Origin: Hemerocallis citrina
Taxonomy: Eukaryota > Streptophyta > Magnoliopsida > Asparagales > Asphodelaceae
Direction of reading: 5' to 3'
NCBI GenBank assembly: GCA_017893485.1
Contig: CM030364.1
Location: 200,849,292 to 200,913,291, forward strand
Length of the DNA: 64,000 nucleotides
This document shows positions 9,836 to 21,425 of this stretch, piece after piece (the stretch's first letter is position 1; the number at the start of each line of letters is the position of its first letter). The position numbers and the translations under genes were made by a program. The notes under the pieces are model-generated. The model searched no databases, was not told where the DNA came from, and saw only the letters and a program-made list of their open reading frames with translations.

Positions 9836-10909
9836 GAGATAGAAGCGACTCCTCGATTCCCGCGAGTATTGTTCACCTATCCAACATGCAACTGCCGCCT
9901 AAGAATTCGCGCCACATCCTCAAAACGTGCGATGCTGACATCATCCATTGACAGGCTGGCAGCCAGTCAAGGAGGCCAGCGCGGAAGAAGTATTCGGAGG
10001 AGGGAACATTTTTATTTTTAAGATTTAAGGCGCCGTCCTCAGACAGACGCCCCGGGCTCCGAGACTGGGTCGGTTCCCCTTTCACCCGCGAGCAGCTCGG
10101 GGCTTACAGCGTCATCGGCCGAAGACCCGAACTGTTCCCGGGTGAGACAGAAACCGCCTCAACCTGGAGCCCTATTGGGACACAGAATAGTCAGCCTCCA
10201 ATCGGAGAACTACTCATCTACCCGGGGCCCAAAGCTTCAAGACGCCCCCCTCGGCAAGCACCCCGGTCAAAAGCAGATCAACACCCGAAGGCCGAAAGAA
10301 GTGCTCCATTCCGAGCCAGTTGATGCAACTGCAAAGGCCCAGCCTACTCCAGCAACGGAACCTTCGCAGTTGCAAACAACCGGCCCGGAACGCCCTTCAT
10401 CCTTCTCGGAAGGATAGAACCTCCACAGTTGCAGACTGCTCACCCTTCGAAGTTCGGTCGTTATCCCTCTCGCCCGGATCCCCCCTGGATCTGGCCGCCA
10501 CATCAGGGCCATCAGATCCAAGAGAAGATCGGGCGACAAAGAAACTACCTCTCCAACAAAACAGGGGGTAAGAATTATCAAAAAACAGGCGTCCGCCGAA
10601 GCAGACACCTTTAAGGGCCAAGCAGACCACCTTTGCTTTGATCTGAACCACAACGAGAAAGAGGGAGGGGGGTACTTATAGCCTCCCCCCAGGGGCCGGC
10701 CTTTATGATATGGGGAAAACCAAACGACGGAAGACCATGCGCCATACATTTATTAGGCGGCGCCATTAACGCACCTAGGAAATGGGAATCTTGCACAGGC
10801 CCCAGGGCGCCCCCAAATGCTCCGCGAAAACAACGGACTACCCTACTCAGACAACCCCAAGGCACAACGGTTCGCTCCCTAACGGCCCGACCTATGATCC
10901 CCTCACCAG
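9836..10909. other. Element 1 non-coding region upstream of antisense promoter
   Basis: I see no gene. GGAGGGGGG-TACTTATAG-CCTCCCCCC (10664-10690) is a G-run/TATA/C-run palindrome with counterparts in elements 2 and 4. A block near 10080-10140 (CGAGCAGCTCGGGGCTTACAG, CCCGAACTGTTCCCGGG) resembles the duplicated CAACCCGGGG blocks of elements 2 and 4. Confidence 0.5.
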
Positions 10910-11980
10910 CTCGAGGTCCGGTCTGGCACCAGGGCACCCCTCTTCGGAGGATCCACGGGCTGGCCATCACCCTTACCAGCCCGTAACTCCCCCTCATCTC
11001 GAGGTCCGGTCTGGCACCAGGGTACTCTGCTCAGGAAGAAACAACGGCTCACCTTCACCCTCACCGACCCATAATCCCTCGCCAGCTCGAGGTCCGGTCT
11101 GGCACCTGGGTACTCTTCTTCGGAAGATCCACCGGCTGGCCATCACCCTTACCAGCCCATAATTCCCCCTCATCTCGAGGTTCGGTTTGGCACCAGGGTA
11201 CTCTTCTCAGGAAGAAACAACGGCTCGCCTTCACCCTCACCGACCCGTAATCCCTCACCAGCTCGAGGTCCGGTCTGGCACCTGGGTACTCTTCTTCGGA
11301 AGATCCACCGGCTGGCCATCACCCTTACCGGCCCATAATTCCCCCTCATCTCGAGGTTCGGTCTGGCACCAGGGTACTCTTCTCAGGAAGAAACAACGGC
11401 TCGCCTTCACCCTCACCGACCCGTAATCCCTCGCCAGCTCGAGGTCCGGTCCGGCACCTGGGTACTCTTCTTCGGAAGATCCACCGGCTGGCCATCACCC
11501 TTACCGACCCATAATTCCCCCTCATCTTGAGGTTCGGTCTGGCACCGGGGTACTCTTCTCAGGAAGAAACAACGGCTCGCCTTCACCCTCACCGACCCGT
11601 AATTCCTCGCCAGCTCGAGGTCCGGTCTGGCACCTGGGTACTCTTCTTCGGAAGATCCACCGGCTGGCCATCACCCTTACCAGCCCATAATTCCCCCTCA
11701 CCTCGAGGTTCGGTCTGGCCCCTGGGTACTCTTCTCAGGAAGAAACAACGGCTCGCCTTCACCCTTACCGGCCCATAATCCCTCGCCAGCTCGAGGTCCG
11801 GTCTGGCACCCGGGTACTCTTCTCAGGAAGAAACAACGGCTCGCCATCACCCTCGTCGACACATAAACCCTCGTCCTCTCGAGGTTCTGGCAGGCACCAG
11901 GGTAATCCTCTCCGGAAGATACCGACGGTTCGCCATCGCCTTCGCCTACCCATAAACCCTCGACAAACTCGAGGTCCGGT
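10910..11980. repeat. 88-bp satellite with A/B alternation
   Basis: Units start with CTCGAGGTCCGGTCTGGCACC at 10910, 10998, 11086, 11174, 11262, 11350, 11438, 11526, 11614, 11702, 11790 and 11878, with a last partial unit near 11968. The step is exactly 88 bp. Type A has TTCGGAAGATCCACCGGCTGG, type B has TCAGGAAGAAACAACGGCTCG. They alternate strictly over most of the array, giving a 176-bp higher-order unit. Long open frames crossing this array are by-products of the repeat. Confidence 0.9.
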
Positions 11981-12081
11981 CAAAGCCTCAGGACAGCACC
12001 ACCAGGAAGGCCCTGTGATTCGCCCTCCCATTTTTTTCTACGACCATAAACACTCCTCCACGGCTAGCTCCCGCACCCCCT

Positions 12082-12099
12082 GCAGGAGTGGGGGGCTTG
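12082..12099 (+). other. Element 1 polypurine tract
   Basis: GCAGGAGTGGGGGGCTTG directly precedes the 3' LTR. It is the expected primer site for plus-strand DNA synthesis and is nearly the same in element 2 (CCAGGAGTTGGGGGCTTG). Confidence 0.8.
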
Positions 12100-12891
12100 T
12101 GTGACAGTGTAAAAATGGCCTGAGGCCCAACCAGGGCCCAATACAATTCCCACTCAGAAAGGTAAAGATAGCAACCTGGTTCGGCTCCGGATCACTTCAG
12201 GGTCGGTGCCGAACCTCGTGTTTGCCTTCACGGTGCCGGCCTCCTCGTACTGACGAGCCTCAGTATCCCTCGGAGTCCGATCCGGAGCAGTCCCACAGGC
12301 CGTCCCCCCTCTCTGGCGGGGCAGAAGGATGACCTGGCGCAGCCTAGGCCCTCCGATTCCCCCCAGAGGCACAGGGGGCTCACGATGGGCCACGTCAGCT
12401 CCAAATACCGCCAAGGGTTTCGCCACGTCAGCCCTATACCACTCCTGGTATCGCCACGTCCGCCCTAAACCCCCTGGGCCTTCTGCCACGTCAGGCCCAT
12501 GGGCTTTCGGATCCAAACCCGGCCCCCAAGTGGAACCAAACCCGGTTGGGATTCTCTATAAATACTAGACCCACACCCACCTTTTGAGGTAATCAATCTT
12601 TTGCCACTTAAATATACCTAGTTATTGCTACTCTCTCACAGAGACTGACTAGAGCGTCGGAGGGTCCGCCACCGGGACAAACCCCGGTGTTTCAGGACCG
12701 TCTGCAGGTACACAAGACCTCGGATCCGACCCTTCCGATCCGAGCCCAACCTTCAACATCTTTCCGAGCTCATCGTAGGTCCCAGAAGGTCAACTGAAGG
12801 TCGGCAGACGAGCGGCAATCTCCTTCAATACAAATTGAGTCCGAACTCACACCTGGTGCTTCCACACGTTTCTCAGAAATAAACAGCATCA
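12100..12891 (+). repeat. Element 1 3' LTR (792 bp)
   Basis: Same length as the 5' LTR with one visible substitution (CCTTCACGG versus CCCTCACGG), and followed by the target duplication GAAGC. Confidence 0.95.
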
Positions 12892-12896
12892 GAAGC

Positions 12897-12988
12897 CTAA
12901 ACTTCTCGTACCTTTTTTTCGGAGGTAATGTTGAATGAAATCCTGCCATCCTTCCCCGCTGTGGTGAAATACCTTCCACCGCCATCAG
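12897..12988 (-). pseudogene. LINE polyprotein piece beyond element 1
   Basis: This 92-bp piece, read on the minus strand, stays open and joins in frame with the LINE block ending at 3801 once element 1 and one copy of its 5-bp duplication are removed. It carries the residues just before the VGSKVSWFWKG motif. It ends at the 13-bp LINE duplication, which marks the original truncation point. Confidence 0.75.
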
Positions 12989-13001
12989 GTTGTTCATGCT
13001 T

Positions 13002-13689
13002 TTTCACACACAGGCAGGCTGTTTGTTGAATGTTATCGTTCATCCATTACTTTCAGAATGATATGTTCTGGTATAGAAAAAAGTACGATTTGGGACTGCT
13101 AAATGTGGCATGAATATGATGCTTGGGGTTACTTTCTGCTTGCTAAGTCGGCAAGTATAAATACTATCCAAAATCTTTTTGTATTGATGCTCGTGTATAC
13201 TACTATTTTTTAAGAGAGATTACGCCATTTCCCTTTTGGAATAAGTTGAGAAGAAGTCAAGAATATCTGGTATTGGTACAACTTTTCCTTTTGCCATCTG
13301 GAAAAGATGCTTCCCTAAACTTGCTTGGTAGGCAAAGTGATAGGTTCTTTTTGAATGATTGCATGTTTAAAGCGATTATGGCTGCTCCACTTCCTCACTT
13401 GCTGTTTTAACGAGACTCAAGCGTAAAAAAAATTTGTCAGGGTTCCTAAATTTACTACTAATCGACCTCCTAAATTTTTTTCCAAAATTTAACTACCACC
13501 AATCTATCGCAACATTTACGCTCCAATGTCTGTTTTTGTCTTGCGTTTGTTCATCGATCATATCAAATCATTACGAGTGTCAGCTAATGAGCGAGGTAAA
13601 CGCCCTGGTCGAAGAGAGTATTAGCTAAAACCCAAGTTGCCTATTGCTGAATACTTAAAAATAAAAAAATAAAGGAAAAAAGACGAAAT
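13002..13689. other. Host-like DNA, no supported gene
   Basis: AT-rich continuation of 1-2548. No coding frame is convincing. From about 13650 a 54-bp stretch (TGAATACTTAAAAATAAAAA...GAAATAGCTC) is tandemly duplicated. Confidence 0.5.
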
Positions 13690-14082
13690 AGCTCCTGAAT
13701 ACTTAAAAATAAAAAAATAAAGTAAGAAAGACGAAATAGCTCATGAAGTTTACCTTAATTTCCAAATAGTACCTGAAGTTTTTAAAATAACCAAATAACA
13801 TCCGAAGTTTTTAAAATAAGACAAAAAAAGTTCATTTTGTTAAATTTTTAACAGAATTAACGTGCAACTATAGAAATACACTCACTCTCTTCTTCTTTTC
13901 TTTTCGGTTCCTTTTTTCTTCTTCTTCCGTTTTTCTTGTTTAAGTTTTTTTTTTTTAAAAATTTTGTTGAGGTGATAATAATAGGTTTTGGAGGTGATGG
14001 TAATAAGTTTCGGTGGTGATGGTGATGGTGGTAGTTGATGGAGAGATGAGTTTGGTTGGAGATGGTGGTAGTTGTTGATGGA
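13690..14082. mobile_element. Left arm of a probable MITE split by element 2
   Basis: The stretch GAAATAGCTCATGAAGTTT through TTAACAGAATTAACG is, with many differences, the inverse of 40000-40150 (CATTAACTTAACG through GAGTATTATTTGGTCATTTT). Further in, both arms have GGTGGTGATGG-type tracts. Element 2's target duplication (ATGGA, 14078-14082 and 39860-39864) lies between the arms. A non-autonomous inverted-repeat transposon interrupted by element 2 fits best. The ends are approximate. Confidence 0.4.
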
Positions 14083-14665
14083 TGATATGGGTCGGATAAC
14101 GTGGCCCCTTCTGGGCCACAGGATTCCCTCAGGAAACGTGCATCGCCGGATCATCCGGATCCGCCACGTCAGCATCAGAAAATCGCCCGGGCCTCTGCCA
14201 CGTCAGCCTGAAAACCGCCCAGGCCTCTACCACGTTAGCCCTATACCGCTCGGGCTTCCACCGCTTCAGGCCCACGGGCAACCAGGTCCAGACCCGGCCC
14301 CAAACGGGTCCAGACCCGGTTGGCTTCTCCTATAAATACCAGACCCTCCACCCCTTATCGAGGTAATGAATCTTTCCCACTCAAAACTCTAGTTAATGTT
14401 ACTCTCTCTCAGTAGCTGACTAGATCGTCGGAGGGTCTGCCACCGGGACCAACCCCGGTGTTCCTAGACCGTCTACAGGTACACGAGACCTCGGATCCGA
14501 GCCTCTCGATCCGAGCTGAGCATCCAGCCTCCACCTCACTACCGCCTACTTCCGTACCGTTCGCCCGGCTGAGGATCGTCTGCACCGGAGCTTCTTCCAC
14601 CAATACAAATCGAGAAGAACTCACACCTGGTGCATCCACACGCCGTCCAAAAACAAACCGCATCA
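14083..14665 (+). repeat. Element 2 5' LTR (583 bp)
   Basis: Starts TGATATGGGTCGG and ends AAACCGCATCA. It carries the ACGT-box array and TATAAATA (14331-14338). U5 (CTGACTAGATCGTCGGAGGG) resembles element 1. Confidence 0.92.
14163..14338 (+). promoter_or_regulatory. Element 2 LTR promoter: three phased ACGT boxes plus TATA
   Basis: GCCACGTCAG at 14163 and 14197 and the variant ACCACGTTAG at 14229, spaced 34 and 32 bp, then TATAAATA at 14331, 93 bp after the last box. Element 4 has the same 93-bp gap. The array is partly preserved in the 3' LTR. Confidence 0.6.
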
Positions 14666-14668
14666 GAT

Positions 14669-14686
14669 TGGCGCCGTCTGTGGAAA
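14669..14686 (+). other. Element 2 primer-binding site
   Basis: TGGCGCCGTCTGTGGAAA, three bases after the LTR and nearly the same as element 1's site. Confidence 0.8.
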
Positions 14687-14748
14687 ACTCAATTGCAGAC
14701 GCCGGCCCGAGCTCCGCCGTCAACGGTACCCCGTCAACCCGAGCTCGC

Positions 14749-16448
14749 ATGGTGCCCAAAGCCACAAGAGCTGTTACCTCTGCGCGTCGGCAAGACGTGC
14801 CTCCACAGGGCGCTGCCGCCGACGCTCCTACATCCAACAACAAGGGGGTCAGCCACGGGCCCCAGTCGGGTGCCTCCCGTCCGGTCCAGCCCGACCTACG
14901 GGGGGTAATGTTGAACCGACAGGCTAGCCGCAGCAGGGGAGGGGCCGCTTCCAACTCGGCCCCAAACCATCCAAAACCTCCATCCCAATGGCGGGGGCCG
15001 ACACTCAGCCGTGTCGGCCGGCGACAGCCGGCTCAACCAAAATGGGCCGAGCGGGCCCCGGTCACTCACCAGGAGTTCCAAGACTTCCGGAAAGAAATCA
15101 TGGAGGCCATCCGGGGGACCCCCGTCGATGAGAACGTCCGCCTTTCCCACACCCATCCGATGCTGAGGCCAACGTGTCTCGCGCCCCGACGATCCAGCCG
15201 GAGTATGACGATGACATCTTGAAGCATCTCTAAGAAATGGAAGACCGCCTCGACCACTTCGGCGATGGCGGCCCAAGGACGGCTCAGGGATACAGGCCCA
15301 TCCGACCTCCTTTCTCTGCCCCCATCCTGCAGGCGGAGATACCCCGGAACTTCCGTCCACCTCAATTCGAGACCTATGACGGTGATTCACAGCGCATCGG
15401 ATTCCCTCCTGTGCCGAGCCTTTCCCGCCACCCATAGGGGTCCGGCTCGGGAATGGTTCTCCAAGCTTACCCCCGGCTCCATCTATTCTTTCAACCAATT
15501 GGAGGGCAACTTCCTTGCCCACTTTGTGACCAGTCGAAAGGCCGAAAGGACAAGTGCATCCCTACTTGGCCTCCGGCAGAAGGAAGGGGAGTCGCTCCGG
15601 GTATTTGTCCGAAGGTTCACCGCTGAGGCGAGGTCGGTCTCCTCCCTCGACCCTGGCATCGCCTCGGCAGCATTCCGGCACAACGTCCGGTATGGTCAGC
15701 TGAAGGCCTCCCTGGCGAAGAAGCCCCCAGTAGATTTTTCCGACCTCCTCAATCGGGTCGAGAAGTACATCCGGGCTGAGGAGATCCTCAATCCAGAAGA
15801 CTCGAGAGAAATTCCTGGGAAGGGAAAGCGCAAGGCCAACGAGGTCGAGCCAGCTAAGAGAGCTCTAAGAGACGGGGGCGCCACGAAAAGGGTTCCGCCG
15901 GCCCCTCGCTTCGAGAGGTACACTCCTCTGACACAGAATGTGTCCACCATTCTCTTGGCAATCGAAGACAGGGACCTTGTGCAATTCTCTCTTCGACCGT
16001 CCAACAACAACAGCAAGAAGAGGGATTAGCAGTTTTACTGCCGCTTCCACCGGAACAACGGGAACGACACGGACCACTGCCGTGCCCTGAAAGACGAGAT
16101 CGAGGCCCTCATCCAACGAGAGTACCTCCGGGAGTTCAAGCGGGAAAAAGCTCGGGAACAAAGGGATGTGAGGAACAGGAGGGCTTCCCCTCCTCCTCGG
16201 GCACATAGACAGCGTCCCGAGCGAGACCAAGAACCTGAAGAGCCCGAGGGCCAGGCTATCTTACATTGTGTCCACGGAGGACCCATGGGAGGGGAGTCTA
16301 ACACTTCCCGCAAGGCGTTCGTCCAGGACGTCAACGCCGTCCAGGACCCCCTCTCCCCCAGGTCCAGCAGCTCCCTGTCTCCTTCTCAGGGGAGGACCTG
16401 GAGGGAGTCCGGCTCCCGCATTGTGATACGCTGGTCGTTAGCCTCAGC
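14749..16448 (+). pseudogene. gag: Decayed gag of element 2
   Basis: Begins MVPKATRAV and follows the Gag of element 1: basic N-terminus, FRPPQFETYDG, PAREWFSKLTPGS, FVRRFTAEARSVSSLDPG and a Cys/His motif (YCRFHRNNGNDTDHCRALK). Breaks are a frameshift near 15200, a ~40-bp deletion near 15380 that removes the residues after ETYDG and shifts the frame, a TAG at 16027-16029 just before the Cys/His motif, and a later frameshift before protease. Where element 1 has TGA after ...ILH this copy keeps a Cys codon, so the ancestral gag ran into protease in one frame. Confidence 0.85.
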
Positions 16449-18960
16449 ATGGCGAACTTCGAGGTCCGACGCATCCTCGTCGACAACGGAAGCTCAGTAA
16501 ACATTCTCTTCCTAGAAGTGTTCGAGAACTTGAAGCTCCACCGAGATAAGCTCAAGCCGGCCGGGAACACCCTGCACGGGTTCTCCGATGTGCCGGTGCC
16601 AATCGAGGGGATCGTAACCTTAGACGTCACTGCCGGGATGACCCCTCCCCGACGAACCAAGGCGATGGACTTCATGGTTGTCAACGTCAAAGCGGCATAC
16701 AACGCTATACTCGGTCGTCCTGGGCTCTGCTCTCTACAGGCGGTTCCCTCGGTCTATCACCAAAAGATGAAGTTTCCTACCAACACCAGTGTCGGAGTTG
16801 TCCGAGGAAACCAGGAAGCAGCACGATCGTGCTATATAACGGCGGTCGGGGGCGGTGTATTTCCCTCGATGTCGTTGAGCTACAGTCCGAAAGAACCCAG
16901 CTAGAGCCAGAACCGGCAGACGAGCTCGACGATGTCTCGTTCGGGACGGAGGATGCGTCAAGGTGCTTCCGAGTGAGCCGTTCCCTCGCTCCCGTCCTCA
17001 AGTCTGCCCTGATCGACTGCATTCGCTGCAACGTCGATCTCTTCGCATGGAAGCCTTCTGACATGCTCGATATCTTCGAGGATCTCATCATGCACAAACT
17101 CAGCGTGATCCCCGGGTCGAAGCCGGTTGTCCAAAAGCAACGCAAGTTCGCTCCGGAGCGACAGCAGGCGGTAAATGTTGAAGTGGACAAGCTATTGTCT
17201 GCGCGTTTCATACAAGAGGTCAGCTACCCTGAGTGGCTGGCGAACGTCGTCATGGTCAAGAAGGCGAGCGGAAACTAGAGGATCTGCATAGATTTCACCG
17301 ACCTCAACAAGGCGTGCCTCAAGGATCCGTTCCCTCTCCCCAGCATCGATGCTCTTATCGAAGCAACTTCGGGTCACGAGCTCCTATCCTTCATGGATGC
17401 CTTCTCAGGCTATAATCAGATCCGGATGTTTCCTCCCGACATCGCCAAGACGTCCTTCGTCACGGACCAAGGACTCTACTGCTACCGGGTTATGCCCTTC
17501 AGGCTAAAGAACGCCGGTGCTACTTACCAGAGGCTCTTCAAGGATCAAACCGGGCATAACATGGAGGTGTACGTCGATGACATGCTTGTCAAAAGCCAAC
17601 AGGGACAGAATCACGTCGCCGACCTGGAAGAGGCCTTCGGGGTCCTTCGAACCCACAACATGAGGCTCAATCCGGCAAAGTGTGCGTTCGGCATCCCCTC
17701 GGGAAAGTTCCTCGGGTTCATCGTCAGCTAGCGCGGCATCGATGCGAACCCCGAAAAAATCCAGGCCATAATAAACATGGCCCCTCCCAGGAACATCAAA
17801 GAAGTCCAGAGGCTAACGAGAAGACTGGCGGCCATCGGCCGTTTTCTATCCAAGTCTAAAGAAAAGTCCCTTCCATTCTTTAAGGCACTGCGCGGCACCG
17901 GAGGGTTCGAGTGGGGTACTCAGCAACGAGAGGCCTTCGCCCAATTAAAAGAGTACCTCACCAATCCTGCTCTCCTTAGCTAGCCCGAACCAGGTGAGCC
18001 ACTTGGCTCTACCTTTCAGCTTCGGAGAATGTGCTCAGCGTCGTCCTCGTTCGAGAAGAGGAAGGAGTCCAAAAGCCTCTGTACTATATGAGCAAAGTCC
18101 TGCTCGACGTCGAGACCAGATATTCCAGGATGGAGAAAGTAGCATACGCCTTGGTCATGGCTGCACGGAAGCTCCGTCCATATTTTCAGGCACATTCAGT
18201 CCAGGTGCTTACGGATCAACCCCTGAAGGTTGTGCTCTATAAGCCCGAGAGCTCGGGACAACTAGTCAAGTGGTCGATCAAGCTCAGTCAATACGACATC
18301 GGCTATCAGCCAAGGACGGCCATCAAAGGGCAGGCCCTCGCCGAGTTCATCACGGAATGCACCATCTCCGAGCAGCCGACAAGCAAGGAAGCCGACCAGA
18401 CGTGGAAAGTTTACGTTGACGGTTCCTCTTGCAAAGTGGGGACGGTTTTCTCCTTTAATACTGCATCCGTCTCAACTTTTTGGCCTCTAACAACGAGGCC
18501 GAGTACGAGGCCATGATCGCCGGGCTCACCCTGGCTCATTAGGCCGGTGCCAGACAGATCAGGACCTTTTGTGACTCTCAGCTTGTGGTCAACCAGATCA
18601 CTGGGGAGTACGAGGCCCGTGACGATCGGATGATCAGATACCTAGCCGTAGTCCATCGGATATTAACGTCCTACGACGAGTCGTCCGTCTTAAGTATCCC
18701 CAGGGAGCAGAACGCCCAGGCTGATGCCCTATCAAAGTTAGCTTCCTCATCCTTTTGAAGGCCTCGACCGAACCATCCTGATTGAAGTCCTGCTGAAGCC
18801 GAGCACAGACTTCCTGAGGCTCTATACGTTGAAGACGGAGCTCCTCCCGACGACTGGACCACTCTTATCAAGATATTTCTAATCAAGGGAGAGCTCCTCG
18901 AAGACCGGGCTGAAGCGAGGTGGGTCAGGGTCCGTTCAGAAAGGTTCGCCATAATCGACG
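16449..18960 (+). pseudogene. pol: Decayed protease, reverse transcriptase and RNase H of element 2
   Basis: Protease has ILVDNGSSVNIL (about 16470). Reverse transcriptase follows: SYPEWLANVVMVKK, ICIDFTDLNKAC, MDAFSGYNQIRMF and the catalytic YVDDMLV (about 17570). RNase H has QKPLYYMSKVL and YSRMEKVAYALV. A second RNase H begins VYVDGSSC. TAG codons occur at 17276-17278, 17729-17731 and 17980-17982, a ~12-bp deletion removes residues after TYQRL, and frameshifts lie near 16850, 18000 and 18440. The catalytic motifs are still readable but no complete enzyme can be made. Confidence 0.85.
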
Positions 18961-20111
18961 CAACCCTCTTCAAAAGGTCCTACACAACAACGGATGGCAG
19001 ACCCTACCTCCGCTGCCTGATCCCTGATGAAGCCAAGTACGCCCTTAAGGAGCTACACGAGGGGATCGGTGGATGCCATAGGGGAAGCCGCTCGCTAGCG
19101 CGAAAGGCTTTGAATCACGGGTACTACCGGCCCACTATGCTGCAAGACGCCCTCGCCCTAGTGAAGAAGTGCGGTCCCTGTCAACGGTTCTCCCCCATGA
19201 AGAGGGCTCCGCAAGCAAATCCCCATTCCATGGCCAGTCCGACCCCCTTTGCAATATGGGGAATGGATCTGGTAGGCCCATTTTCGAAGGCAATGGGCCA
19301 AAGAAAGTTTCTCATAGTGGCGATCGACTACTTTACGAAGTGGATCGAGGCAGAGCCATTAGCAACGATCACCGAGCAACAGACCCAACAGTTTTTCTGG
19401 AAACACATCGTCTGTCGGTTCGGAATCCCACAGGTGCTCATTACGGACAATGGGACTCAATTTGCGGGTAAGCATTTCTGCAAATTCTACGAAGATCTCG
19501 AGATCCAGCAGCGCTTCTCCTCAGTATGCTACCCCCAGTCCAACGGTCAGGCCGAGAATGCGAAATGCCAAATTCTCGACGGCCTCAAGAAACGACTCAA
19601 TAACTCATCCAAAGGGTTATGGGTCGATGAGCTGCCATGCGTTCTCTGGGCCCACCGGACGACAAAGAGAATCCCCATGGGAGAGTCGCCATTCAATCTG
19701 ACCTACGGTGCGGAGGCCGTCATTCCCCTGGAAACTGGGATCCCTTCGCCCCGGATCATGGCCTTCGACGAGGCAAGCAACTCTGCACAGCTGCGAGCCG
19801 ACCTGGATCTCATAGACGAGGTCAGGGAAAAGTTCGCCATTAGAAGGAGCATCTACCAACAAAGGATCAAAAGGTTCTACAACAAGAAGGTGCATCCTAC
19901 CGACATCAAACTCAGAGACCTCGTTCTCCGGAAGCTGGCGATATCCAATTCCGGCCCGAAAAGGAAATTGGCCCCAAATTGGGAGGGCCCTTACAGAGTA
20001 TCTGAGGTCGTGCATCCGGGCATGTACCGCCTAACCAACTCAGAAGACAAGGCCATCAAGAGGCCCTGGAATGCGGAGCACCTCATCAAGTTCCTAGGAG
20101 GAGGGGATTAG
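18961..20111 (+). pseudogene. Integrase of element 2
   Basis: The best preserved part of this pol. The zinc-binding HHCC module is complete (HEGIGGCHRGSRS ... CGPCQ). The DDE triad is visible in GMDLVGPF, ITDNGTQF and NGQAENA. The C-terminal domain ends KRPWNAEHLIKFLGGG. The frame is open for at least 333 codons from 19110 to the natural stop at 20109-20111. Because upstream pol is broken and integrase is made as part of a polyprotein, it is not expected to be produced. Element 3 inserted 43 bp after its stop. Confidence 0.85.
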
Positions 20112-21425
20112 CCTCCACCCCATGTAAATTATGAAGAATGTAATCGGCATGTCGTGTAACGCCCCGAATCCCAAATACACTGAATTCGAGATGTTCTACA
20201 GGATCTTTTCACTTTCTTCAGTACAACTTTACAAGGAATTTAAACTTTTCACTTTACATCAGAGTTTACATCATATATTACACTTTTCATTTGCACAGCG
20301 GAAGTAAAAATTTACAACATTTACATAAATGTACAACAACATGGTAAAATCTTTATGCATCCATTCCTCTTTAACATGTAATTTGTCCTGCATACAAAAC
20401 TGTGGGTACGTCAGTTTATTCAACCGACGATAGTTATACATGGCCATCCTCTCTATGCCAGAAACAGTATAACGATTCTCATTTCTTAACAGATCACAAA
20501 CTTGTTCACATTCAAAATAAAAGAAAAGAGGGAAATCTTATTGATGTCGTGTTGTGATTGTGCACTTAATCCTTAATGCAATTATTTAATTTACATAACA
20601 CTAATGCACACTTGTTCGAATTCTATGCAATCCATACTACATAGGTCCGAGGGCAAGCCTCTTAATCGTTCTTCATTTTTGTAGGGTTCAATCCCTCGCC
20701 ATGACTTAATCTACTACTGTAATTACGGTAAGTATCCTAGATATTTTCCGACTTACGAACTCATGTCTAGGCACTCTGGAGGGAATCCCATCGCTGACAT
20801 GACTCATCATGCAGACATCCTGTGGTAATTCAGCTCTCACCATAGACATGACACCACCCGTAGTCTTCAAACATCCCACGAGCGTCGCCACTGGGACGGT
20901 ACTCTGGAGTAGTATCCTCACCTAGACTCATCATGGGAATTCCTGGGATACACTCTCGCCGCTACCCAATAGCCCTCATACTCAATGTTTTTCTCTTACT
21001 TTCATCACATCTCCACTATGTACTAGTCCGTATTTTAATAGAATCATGAATAAAAATCAAAGTTCTGGAGTTAGCCTCTCCACTAAACCGGACTTATTCA
21101 TTCATTTCAATACATGACCAACCTTGGTCTTTAAATTCTCATTTTTCATTTTATTTCCATTGCCGGGGGAGACTTAGCTACTCCTTTGTTCAATTTCCAA
21201 TTCACAACTTCCAATTTGAGCAATTTCAACTCATGAATTCATTTTCATTGCCTCAGCATATCATGTTCTGACTTTCATATTCATGCAATTATCAATTCAA
21301 AACTATGATTCCTTTCATGTACATTCATGCAGCAATAAATGGAGTTTATCAACATCGATCATAAAGTTCACAACTTTTAACAACAATCAACGGAAATCTC
21401 TGACATATCAAAATACATTCTGTAC

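Larger units (their letters stand above)
3802..12891 (+). mobile_element. Element 1: pol-less Tat-clade Ty3/gypsy LTR retrotransposon
   Basis: Complete 9,090-bp element with matching LTRs (TG...CA ends), perfect target duplication GAAGC (3797-3801 and 12892-12896), primer-binding site, intact gag, a stump of protease, an antisense gene, an 88-bp satellite and a polypurine tract. Reverse transcriptase, RNase H and integrase are absent. The order gag, antisense gene, satellite resembles non-autonomous TR-GAG-like derivatives of the Tat clade. By eye the two LTRs differ at one position (near 3929 versus 12227), so insertion is recent. The primer site and U5 match element 2 closely, so enzymes of such a relative could have moved it. 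Confidence 0.9.
2562..12988 (-). mobile_element. 5'-truncated LINE, split by element 1
   Basis: The element reads on the minus strand. Its 3' poly(A) appears as a T-rich run at 2562-2600, followed by 3' UTR and the C-terminal end of a LINE polyprotein. LINE sequence stops at 3801, where element 1 begins, and resumes at 12897 for 92 bp to 12988. About 1.33 kb of LINE remains and the 13-bp target duplication is perfect, so it was truncated at insertion, as is usual for LINEs. Endonuclease and reverse transcriptase domains are absent. Confidence 0.8.

Noticed and set aside
10782..12031. Frames crossing the 88-bp satellite
   Set aside because: Repeat-derived and on both strands, with no independent support.
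19637..20015. Short frames overlapping the integrase of element 2
   Set aside because: Out-of-frame or opposite-strand shadows; the integrase frame carries all conserved residues.
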